Shown: positions 57,432-64,000 of the stretch, piece by piece
How the letters are laid out: every line of letters starts with the position of its first letter
Numbering within the stretch: position 1 is the first letter of the stretch
NCBI GenBank assembly: GCA_963665405.2
Contig: OY762261.2
Location: 434,001-498,000, forward strand
Direction: 5' to 3'
DNA length: 64,000 nucleotides
Source of the DNA: G963665405 sp963665405
GTDB lineage: Bacteria > Chloroflexota > Dehalococcoidia > Lucifugimonadales > G963665405
Notes under the pieces: model-generated
Told to the model about the DNA's origin: nothing
Seen by the model: the letters and a program-made list of their open reading frames with translations, nothing else
Databases searched by the model: none
Made by a program: the position numbers and the translations under genes

Positions 57432-58385
57432 CTAGTACTTAATCCTTGGGTCGAAGAACGAGTATGACAGGTCGATGATCAGGTTCACGAAGACCTGTAC
57501 GAACGAGATCATCAGCATCGCTCCCTGGATCACCGGGTAGTCCCTGCGTACGATCGCGTCGATAATCAGGCGCCCCACACCGGGAATCGCGAAAACCTGC
57601 TCGACGACGACGATGCCCCCGAGCAACTCGGCGACGCCCCAACCCACGACGGTCAGTATCGGCAGCATCGCGTTTTTCAGCGCGTGACGAACCAGGACCT
57701 TGGTCTCCGTCAGGCCCTTGGCCCGGGCCGTCCTGATGTAGTCCTCCCTGAGCACCTCGATCACAGTGGCCCGGGTCATCCTCGTCAGGAACGCCATGAA
57801 GATGATCGCAACGGCAGCCGCCGGCATGATGAGCCGTATCAGATAGCGGCCGAAGTTCTCCTGGATCGGCACGTAGCCCGCCGCAGGCATGTGCCACCCG
57901 AAGATATCAATCTTCAAGGCGAACGCGAATATCATCAGGAACCCGAGGAAAAAGACCGGGATCGAGAACCCTATCGAGGCGAACAACATTATGGAACGGT
58001 CAATCCATGTGTTCGCCTTCCACGCGGCAAGCACCCCCAATGGTATGGCGACCGGTAAGACCATCAGTTCAACGAGGATGGCCAGGGAGATCGACGGGGT
58101 TAGGCGATCCCGAATCAGCTTCATGACCGGAATCTTCGAGGTAATCGACTTGCCCAGGTTCCCCCGGGAGAGGTCCTTGAACCAAATGCCTAGCTGAATG
58201 TAGAGGGGGCGATCAAGACCCAGGGACTTCCGAATCTCTTCGATCTGCCACTGGGGGGCGTCTTTCCCCGCGATAATCGCCGCAGGGTCGCCGCCGGCGA
58301 CGTGCAAGAGGCCAAAAATGAATATGGCCACGATGAAGAGAACGGGTATCGAGGCAAGTAGCCTGTGGACGATGTACCGCTGCAC
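57432..58385 (-). CDS. dppB: Peptide ABC transporter permease (DppB type), second set
   Basis: This 317-residue permease starts MQRYIVHRLLASIPVLFIVA and has HVAGGDPAAIIAGKDAPQWQ, six helices and the EAA loop IEVLREDYIRTARAKGLTET. It ends near VIQGAMLMISFVQVFVNLII. It is divergent from the amidase gene across a 328-bp gap, which may mean shared regulation with the amine-catabolism block on the other strand. Confidence 0.93.
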   Translation of the reverse strand: MQRYIVHRLLASIPVLFIVAIFIFGLLHVAGGDPAAIIAGKDAPQWQIEEIRKSLGLDRPLYIQLGIWFKDLSRGNLGKSITSKIPVMKLIRDRLTPSISLAILVELMVLPVAIPLGVLAAWKANTWIDRSIMLFASIGFSIPVFFLGFLMIFAFALKIDIFGWHMPAAGYVPIQENFGRYLIRLIMPAAAVAIIFMAFLTRMTRATVIEVLREDYIRTARAKGLTETKVLVRHALKNAMLPILTVVGWGVAELLGGIVVVEQVFAIPGVGRLIIDAIVRRDYPVIQGAMLMISFVQVFVNLIIDLSYSFFDPRIKY

Positions 58386-58713
58386 CGCTTCCCCCCTGAC
58401 GATCCGCTTCGGAGGCCAAATAAACCGTTGACTCTTTTACGTCGCCCACGCCGACGCAGATTCATTAGGGCAGGAGGCCCGCCGTCCCAGAGACCCATCC
58501 GTTGTCCGCCGTTCTCGCCGTTACGGCCGGGCTCGCGGCTCCTGAAAGGGTTCGTGACACAGTACACAACCGCCTTGGCAATGTCAACCCCTCCGCTTCC
58601 CGCCGATGTTGCGGGTGATGGGGGTTGGTGCTAGTTTGGTGCCGCGCGGCGCACCCTTCCGACACCTCGGGCTGCTTCAGCGCCGCTCCACCTCGCGGGG
58701 CCACGGAGATGCC
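58386..58713. other. Divergent control region between permease pair and amidase operon
   Basis: Carries a minus-strand promoter (58559-58587) and the amidase Shine-Dalgarno. No regulator gene lies in the gap, and no operator dyad was obvious. Confidence 0.4.
58559..58587 (-). promoter_or_regulatory. Putative promoter for the second permease pair
   Basis: On the minus strand, TTGACA (58582-58587), a 17-bp spacer and TACTGT (58559-58564). The leader to the ATG at 58385 would be about 165 nt. Confidence 0.45.
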
Positions 58714-60120
58714 ATGAGTGAAGACCTCTGCTATATGGACGCTACCGCGCTCGCCGAGATGATAAGCGCCAGGCGCGTTTCGCCCGTCGAGGTGCTCGAT
58801 GCCCACCTCAAGAGGGCCGACAACATCAATCCGAAGCTCAACGCGATCGTCACGTCGATCGACGAAGCCGGGTCGCAGGCGCGGGAGGCCGAAGAGGCTG
58901 TAATGCGCGGCGACGCGCTTGGACCGCTCCATGGGGTCCCCGTTACTATAAAGGACTGTATCGACACGGCTGGCGTGAGGACCACCAGAGGCTCGAAGAT
59001 CTTCTCAGACCTCGTCCCGGACCGGGACGCGACGGTGGTCGCTCGCCTGAAGGGCGCTGGAGCGATCCCGTTCGCCAAGACCAACATGCCCGAGTTCGCC
59101 CTCTGGTGGGAGACCGACAACGCGGTGTTCGGCAGGACCGAGAACCCGTGGATGAGCGGCCGGACCCCCGGCGGCTCCAGCGGAGGCGAGGCCGCGGCCA
59201 TAGCTGCGGGGCTGTCGCCCCTCGGCATGGGGAGCGACGTCGGCGGCTCCATTCGGGAGCCGGCCAATTACTGCGGGATCGTGGGGCTGAAGGCGACTCA
59301 TGGCAGGATTCCCCTGACGGGTCACTGGCCTGACACGCTTCTGAGGTTCATGCACGTCGGGCCGATGGCCCGAACCGTCAGAGACATCGCCCTGTCCATG
59401 GCGGTACTCTCGGGCCCCGACGGCCGCGATGCCTACGCCGCGCACGTGCCGGTGCCAGACGGCTTCGACCTGGGCTCGTCCATCGCGGGCATGCGCGTTG
59501 GCTGGTGCGCCGGCGGGCCGTTCTCCCCCGTGGACGCGGAGGTCCGCGAGACCGTTGGCAGAGCGGCGGCGGCTCTGGAGGAGCTGGGCTGCCAGGTCGA
59601 GGCGGTGCCTCTACCGGTTTTCGAGGACCCCTCTCCGCAGGATCTGTCGCTCATCATCTACGCGGTCGAGGGCGGGCACTACCTCGACCCGGTCATCCGC
59701 GGCAAAGAGGATGAGCTTGGACCATGGATCACGCGGCGCCTCGGCGTGGCGGCTCCATCCCAGCAAGAGCACCTGGAGGCCACCGCCGCCGTTGACGTCA
59801 TCCGTGCTGAGTTCCTTCGGTTTTTCTCGGACCACGATCTGCTTCTCTGCCCGTCAGGCCCGTTCCCCGCCCATCCGCACGACGCCGCCGAGATCGACGT
59901 GGCGGGGAGGAAGGTTCCCGGGCGGAACGCACTCCGCGCGACTATACCCTTCGACCTGACGGGCTCCCCGGCTGTCTCGGTGCCGTTCGGCTGGTCCGGC
60001 GATGGGCTGCCTATCGGCGTACAGATCGTCGGGCGCCATTTCGAGGAGGCCACAGTTCTGCGGGTGGCATCTAGACTGGAGCAGCTTCACGACTCGGGCA
60101 CGAGGCGCCCGCCGGTCTAG
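58714..60120 (+). CDS. Amidase signature family enzyme
   Basis: This 468-residue amidase has the Ser-Ser-Lys triad: Lys in GVPVTIKDCIDTAGVRTTRG (near residue 78), cis-Ser in GRTPGGSSGGEAAAIAAG and nucleophile Ser in GSDVGGSIREPANYCGIVGL. The C-terminal half contains FDLTGSPAVSVPFGWSGDGL and PIGVQIVGRHFEEATVLRVA. It hydrolyses a C-N amide bond, but the family ranges from GatA to specific amidases. GatB/GatC are not adjacent and the context is catabolic, so a substrate amidase is likely. ATG 58714 follows a GGAG; the longer frame to 58606 looks non-coding. Confidence 0.92.
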   Translation: MSEDLCYMDATALAEMISARRVSPVEVLDAHLKRADNINPKLNAIVTSIDEAGSQAREAEEAVMRGDALGPLHGVPVTIKDCIDTAGVRTTRGSKIFSDLVPDRDATVVARLKGAGAIPFAKTNMPEFALWWETDNAVFGRTENPWMSGRTPGGSSGGEAAAIAAGLSPLGMGSDVGGSIREPANYCGIVGLKATHGRIPLTGHWPDTLLRFMHVGPMARTVRDIALSMAVLSGPDGRDAYAAHVPVPDGFDLGSSIAGMRVGWCAGGPFSPVDAEVRETVGRAAAALEELGCQVEAVPLPVFEDPSPQDLSLIIYAVEGGHYLDPVIRGKEDELGPWITRRLGVAAPSQQEHLEATAAVDVIRAEFLRFFSDHDLLLCPSGPFPAHPHDAAEIDVAGRKVPGRNALRATIPFDLTGSPAVSVPFGWSGDGLPIGVQIVGRHFEEATVLRVASRLEQLHDSGTRRPPV

Positions 60121-60189
60121 GGCGTCCAAGTAGCACGGCCCGCCGCCTCGGACGCGGCAACGACCGACTGTCAAAGGAGCCGGGAGACG

Positions 60190-61548
60190 ATGGCCACGAG
60201 CCAAGAGATTCACCAGCGGATGCTGGATGACAACATCGAGTATCTGCTGACTCAGTTTGTAGACATCCACGGCTCCCCCAAGGCAAAGATGGTCCCCGCC
60301 TCAAGCCTCGACAATGTGGTCGACGTCGGGGCAGGGTTCGCGGGGGCGGCGGTGGCCGGGCTGGGCCAGGGTCCGGACGCCCACGACATGCTCGCTCGGA
60401 TCGACCTCGACTCCTACACTCCCGCGGCCTGGCACAAGGGCCTGGCCCGGTTCGCCTCGGACCTCTACGTCGACGGCGAACCGCACCCGTTCTGCCCGCG
60501 TGTCAACCTGAAGCGGATTCTCGGTCGAGCCCGCGACGAGGGCTACGTCTTCTACGTCGGCATGGAGCCCGAGCACTTCCTCGTCACACGGAACGAGGAC
60601 GGCTCGATCGCGGTGTGGGACCCGAACGACGCCGACCGGCTGGACAAGCCTTGCTACGACTTCAAGGGCATCGCCAACGTAATGGACTATCTCCAGGAGG
60701 TCATGGACGGCCTCAAGATCCTGGACTGGGGCGTGTACCAGTCGGACCACGAGGATGCCAACGGCCAGTACGAGATCAACTTCGAGTACGCCGACGCGCT
60801 GACGACAGCCGACCGTTACACGTTCTTTAAGATGATGACCAGCCAGGTCGCGCAGAAGTACGGCGCCATCGCGACCCACATGGCCAAGCCGTTCACCGAC
60901 CGCACGGGAAGCGGCGGGCACGTACACTTCCACCTGGCTGACGCCGAGTCGGACAGCAACGTGTTCCTGGATGAGAGCGACTCGCGTGGACTGGGGCTGT
61001 CTCAGCAGGCTTACCACTTTATTGCGGGTATTTTGGATCATGCGGGGGCCCTGTGCGCCGTGACGTCCCCCACGGTGAACTGCTACAAGCGGCTTCAGGT
61101 CGGCGTGGCGCTTACGGGGTCGCGGTCCGGCTATCTCTGGACGCCTGCGTTCGTCACCTACGGAGACAACAATCGAACCCAGATGATCCGCACGGCGGGG
61201 CCGGGCCATCTGGAGGACCGGACGGTCTCGGCGGCGTGCAACCCGTATCTGGCGCTGGCGGCATACGTGTCGGCCGGACTGGACGGGATGCGTCGCGAGC
61301 TGGATCCGGGCGAGCCGAACCGGGGAAACATGTACGCATTGGGGCTAAAGGAGATCAAGAAGAGGGGCATCCGGCTGCTGCCGCAGAGCCTGCCGGAGGC
61401 CCTGGACGAGCTGAGGCAGGACGAGGTCGTACAGGAGGCGCTGGGACCGATCTACGACGAGTTCGTCAAGATCAAAGAGGCAGAGTGGGAAGAGTACCAT
61501 CGGCAGGTCTCCGAGTGGGAGCTCGACCGTTACCTCACGATGTTCTAG
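60190..61548 (+). CDS. gmaS: Type III glutamine synthetase / gamma-glutamylmethylamide synthetase
   Basis: This 452-residue GlnA-fold ligase of the GlnT/GmaS group begins LTQFVDIHGSPKAKMVPASS. It shows GAGFAGAAVAGLGQGPDAHD, YVGMEPEHFLV (metal Glu), YQSDHEDANGQYEINFEYAD, TMAKPF-like THMAKPFTDRTGSGGHVHFH and NPYLALAAYVSAGLDGM. Members either make glutamine or join methylamine to glutamate as the first step of the N-methylglutamate pathway. The nearby sarcosine-oxidase-like genes, which are paralogs of N-methylglutamate dehydrogenase subunits, favour the methylamine reading, but the N-methylglutamate synthase genes (mgsABC) are not visible. It follows the amidase by 69 bp, with AAGGAGC before the ATG. 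Confidence 0.88.
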   Translation: MATSQEIHQRMLDDNIEYLLTQFVDIHGSPKAKMVPASSLDNVVDVGAGFAGAAVAGLGQGPDAHDMLARIDLDSYTPAAWHKGLARFASDLYVDGEPHPFCPRVNLKRILGRARDEGYVFYVGMEPEHFLVTRNEDGSIAVWDPNDADRLDKPCYDFKGIANVMDYLQEVMDGLKILDWGVYQSDHEDANGQYEINFEYADALTTADRYTFFKMMTSQVAQKYGAIATHMAKPFTDRTGSGGHVHFHLADAESDSNVFLDESDSRGLGLSQQAYHFIAGILDHAGALCAVTSPTVNCYKRLQVGVALTGSRSGYLWTPAFVTYGDNNRTQMIRTAGPGHLEDRTVSAACNPYLALAAYVSAGLDGMRRELDPGEPNRGNMYALGLKEIKKRGIRLLPQSLPEALDELRQDEVVQEALGPIYDEFVKIKEAEWEEYHRQVSEWELDRYLTMF

Positions 61549-61576
61549 TGGGTGTAGGGTACGGCGGGGTACGGGG

Positions 61577-61767
61577 TTAGCGCAGGCGCGGGGCGAACGA
61601 GCGTAGAAGCTCCACCCGCTCCCAACGTCGTCCGGCCAACCTATACGTCTCCTGGTCGACGAAGATCTTCCGCGACCGGTCAGCGCCCTGTTTGTGCGGT
61701 ACGGGCACTAGGCCGTTGACCTTCGCGAGATCGGCCCCGGTCAGTAGGCTGGAGAAGTGATCGGCTG
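61577..61767 (-). other. Possible decayed ORF fragment
   Basis: A minus-strand frame ends at TAA 61577-61579 with the plausible protein-like sequence GADRSRKIFVDQETYRLAGR then RWERVELLRSFAPRLR. It has no good start and reads back into the soxD start. No family is recognised, so it may be chance or a remnant. Confidence 0.2.
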
Positions 61768-62031
61768 ATGGCCTTCCTCATAACTTGTCCTAACTGTGGA
61801 GCGCGGGGCATCTACGAGTTCCGTTTCGGCGGCGAGGTCGCGGCCCGGCCGGCCGCGGACGCGCCCACCGACGAGTGGACGAGCTACTTCTACTTCCGGC
61901 GGAACGTGGCCGGCCAGCAGCGCGAGTGGTGGTACCACAAGTTCGGATGCCGCAGGTGGTTCGTAGCGACCCGCGACACTGAATCGAATGCCGTTATGGA
62001 GACATCGTGGCCGCAGGCACCGCAGGGGTGA
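61768..62031 (+). CDS. soxD: Sarcosine oxidase delta subunit-like protein (SoxD/MgdB type)
   Basis: This 87-residue protein reads MAFLITCPNCGARGIYEFRF, then WTSYFYFRRNVAGQQREWWY and HKFGCRRWFVATRDTESN, the whole signature of SoxD-type subunits. Cysteines in CPNC and the GC/H residues near the C-terminal half hold a zinc ion. Delta subunits are small structural parts of heterotetrameric sarcosine oxidase (oxidises N-methylglycine) and of N-methylglutamate dehydrogenase. The beta subunit gene (soxB) that normally precedes it is missing here; the glutamine synthetase-like gene takes its place. Confidence 0.93.
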   Translation: MAFLITCPNCGARGIYEFRFGGEVAARPAADAPTDEWTSYFYFRRNVAGQQREWWYHKFGCRRWFVATRDTESNAVMETSWPQAPQG

Positions 62032-62101
62032 GGTACACGAAGCTGACGTGTCCGGACTGCCGGCAGCCTTTCGGCCGCCGCAGACGTCCTCGCCCGGCCC
62101 G

Positions 62102-64000
62102 ATGAGCAGCCCGCGGCAGGACAAAAGGCTGGACCCCAGCCCGGCGCAGGTCGTCGACCGCAGCGCCCCCGTCGCCTTCGAGTTCGACGGCAAGCGGGTC
62201 GAAGCCTACAGCGGCGACACGGTGGGCTCCGCACTGTACGCGTCAGGCGTCAGGGTGTTCAGCCGGAGTTTCAAGTACCACCGGCCGCGCGGGCTGTTGT
62301 GCATGGCGGGGCGCTGCGCCAACTGCCTGGTATCCGTCGACGGAGTCCCCAACGTGAGGGCGTGCACGGAGCCGGTGAGGGCCGGTATGGTCGTCCGCCA
62401 CCAGAACGCGTGGCCGTCCCTCGACACCGATTTCCTTTCAGTCCTCGACAAGTTGGACCGCCTGATGCCGGTCGGCTTCTACTACAAGGCTCTCCATCGT
62501 CCCAAGATGCTCTGGCGAATCGCCGGACCGCTCATCCGGCGAGCGGCGGGGCTGGGCGTCATCGACACCAAGGCCCCCGCCGGCGCCCACTACGGGCACC
62601 AGAGTCTGAGCACTGACGTTGCCGTCGTCGGCGGTGGCCCGGCAGGGCTCTCCGCCGCCCTCGAGGCGTCTCGCGCGGGAGCCCAGGTGACCCTCGTCGA
62701 CGACCAACCCTCTCTCGGGGGACACCTCCGTTTCGATGTGCGTCGTTATGAAGGCCTACCCGGATTTCCGGCGGCCCCCGGCTTCGAGATCGGCGCCGAG
62801 CTCGCCGAGGCCGTGATGGCCTCCGAGAGCATCGAGGTGATGCTGGGGGCATCGGCGTTCGGGCTCTACGAGGGCAATCTCCTGGGAGTCCTGACCCCAG
62901 ACCGGCTGGTCAAGCTGAGGGCCTCGCAGATCGTGGTGGCCACGGGATCGTATGAAACGCCCGCGGTCTTCGAGAGCAACGATGTTCCAGGGGTCGTTCT
63001 GGGGTCCGGCGCGAGCCGGCTCATCCGCCTCTACGGGATCAAGCCCGGGTCGGTGGCGGTCGTGGCTACCGCCGGAGACGAAGGCTACCACCTGGCAGCG
63101 GATCTCCTGGACGCCGGGGTCCGAGTCGCCGCCGTCAGCGACGCAAGACCGGAGTTTCCCCACGGGCTCGCGGCCGCCGAGTCTCTGCGGTCTCGTGGAA
63201 TCCTGATCCTCTCGTCCCACGCCGTAAGGCGGGCCGAGGGAACCTCGGCCGTCGAGGCGGCGATCCTGTCGCACATATCGTCCGGCGCGCCCACGGGCGA
63301 GGAGCGCCGCGTCGAGTGCGACCTCATATGCGTCTCCGGTGAAGTGCACCCGGCCTCCGCTCTGCTGCAGCAGGGAGGCGCAAAGCTCCGGCATGACGCT
63401 GGTCTCGGCGAGAATGTCCCTTCGGCGCTACCCGCTGGGCTCCACGCAGTGGGGGACGTGACCGGACTCCACGATCTCGCGGCCTCTCTCCTCCAGGGCA
63501 GAATCGCGGGTGCGGAGGCCGCAGCCGCGTGTGGCAGCGCCCCGGCCAGCCCATCGGACCTGGAGGCCCATCGCCGGGACCTTTCGGAGATAGAGGCGCG
63601 ATACCCGGAGAAAGACAGAGCCGCCGACGTGGGTGCTGCCGGATCGACGGGGAAAAAGAGGTTCGTGTGCCTCTGCGAGGACGTCACGGCCAACGACGTC
63701 GCCGACGCCGTCGGTGAGGGGTTCAGGGACATCCAGACCCTGAAGCGGTACAGCACGGTCACGATGGGACCGTGCCAGGGCAAGATGTGCCTCCCCGCCG
63801 TCGTGGGTATCTGCGCCCGTGAAACGGGCCGCACCGCCGGCGAGATCGGCAGCACGACCCTGCGGCCACCGGTGCAGCCGGTGCCGCTCGGTGCTCTGGC
63901 AGGGCCGTCGCACATGCCCATCAAGCGGACCCCCATCGATCGCAAGCACGTGGAGCTCGGCGCGCAGATGGTCGATGTCGGCCTCTGGCAGCGACCGTAT
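62102..64000 (+). CDS. soxA: Sarcosine oxidase alpha subunit-like protein (SoxA/MgdC type), 3' end off window
   Basis: The frame from ATG 62102 is open to the window edge (633 codons). An N-terminal 2Fe-2S-type domain contains PRGLLCMAGRCANCLVSVDG and VRACTEP. A NAD/FAD-binding core follows (DVAVVGGGPAGLSAALEASR). A BFD-like Fe-S region has CLCEDVTANDVADAV and MGPCQGKMC. The beginning of the folate-binding GCV_T domain (HVELGAQMVDVGLWQRPY) is reached at the edge. This order is that of heterotetrameric sarcosine oxidase alpha and the NMG dehydrogenase equivalent. It lies 70 bp after soxD. Confidence 0.92.
   Translation, partial: MSSPRQDKRLDPSPAQVVDRSAPVAFEFDGKRVEAYSGDTVGSALYASGVRVFSRSFKYHRPRGLLCMAGRCANCLVSVDGVPNVRACTEPVRAGMVVRHQNAWPSLDTDFLSVLDKLDRLMPVGFYYKALHRPKMLWRIAGPLIRRAAGLGVIDTKAPAGAHYGHQSLSTDVAVVGGGPAGLSAALEASRAGAQVTLVDDQPSLGGHLRFDVRRYEGLPGFPAAPGFEIGAELAEAVMASESIEVMLGASAFGLYEGNLLGVLTPDRLVKLRASQIVVATGSYETPAVFESNDVPGVVLGSGASRLIRLYGIKPGSVAVVATAGDEGYHLAADLLDAGVRVAAVSDARPEFPHGLAAAESLRSRGILILSSHAVRRAEGTSAVEAAILSHISSGAPTGEERRVECDLICVSGEVHPASALLQQGGAKLRHDAGLGENVPSALPAGLHAVGDVTGLHDLAASLLQGRIAGAEAAAACGSAPASPSDLEAHRRDLSEIEARYPEKDRAADVGAAGSTGKKRFVCLCEDVTANDVADAVGEGFRDIQTLKRYSTVTMGPCQGKMCLPAVVGICARETGRTAGEIGSTTLRPPVQPVPLGALAGPSHMPIKRTPIDRKHVELGAQMVDVGLWQRPY

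Overview
The window is a high-GC (roughly 60-65%) bacterial chromosome segment with dense, mostly housekeeping gene content. It has no CRISPR array, no intact mobile element and no 16S or 23S rRNA. The gene set suggests a member of Chloroflexota, perhaps SAR202/Dehalococcoidia-like. The hints are a solute-binding protein with a long Val/Glu-rich linker, an unlinked 5S rRNA, and an amidase, phosphotriesterase-like, type III glutamine synthetase and sarcosine-oxidase-like complement. This placement is an inference and was not tested by phylogeny.

Layout. 1-5.2 kb: an amber-interrupted secreted dockerin-type protein, an S26 signal peptidase, a methyltransferase, an amber-interrupted cytochrome c, a cation efflux transporter with a remnant ArsR regulator, and a nickel superoxide dismutase. 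5.2-5.9 kb: repeats, a promoter running straight into a hairpin, and a probable tyrosine-recombinase remnant. 5.9-12 kb: an MFS exporter, three small cupins, a ketopantoate-reductase-like enzyme, RadC and an M20 peptidase. 12-18 kb, minus strand: tRNA-Thr(UGU), tRNA-Tyr(GUA), tRNA-Thr(GGU), tuf, rpmG, secE, nusG, rplK, rplA, rplJ, rplL. This is the classical order without rpoBC behind it. RplJ carries a long acidic repeat tail. 18-26 kb: larC, clpC, an S1-domain protein, an orphan 5S rRNA with its own promoter, and a two-gene ABC exporter. 26-31 kb: an IscA-like protein with a frameshift, a site-2-type protease, then tyrA, aroA, gmk and an enoyl-CoA hydratase. 31-47 kb: an M1 aminopeptidase, an FAD oxidase, a 3-methyladenine glycosylase I-like protein, lutABC, glycerate kinase, trehalose-6-phosphate synthase, a membrane-anchored PQQ-type propeller, nicotinate phosphoribosyltransferase and a lipoprotein serpin. 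47-64 kb: a phosphotriesterase-like enzyme, two peptide-type ABC permease pairs, a large permease/beta-propeller fusion, an amidase, a type III glutamine synthetase or gamma-glutamylmethylamide synthetase, and sarcosine-oxidase-like delta and alpha subunits. The alpha subunit runs off the right edge.

How the genes fit together. The ribosomal/EF-Tu cluster is one long transcription unit with an L10-leader attenuator. The amidase, GSIII/GmaS, SoxD-like and SoxA-like block, opposite a peptide-type permease pair, looks like a catabolic island for N-methylated amines or amino acids. NiSOD and LarC both point to nickel use. Two families of imperfect palindromic repeats occupy at least fifteen intergenic gaps and no recognisable coding region. 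Four genes appear broken: two by an in-frame TAG, one by a 4-bp duplication and one by a 127-bp tandem duplication. These are either real lesions, possibly reversible in the last case, or assembly errors. The most unusual protein is the 1113-residue fusion of an ArsP/DUF318-like permease to FG-GAP repeats and an ASPIC/UnbV domain at 52701-56042.
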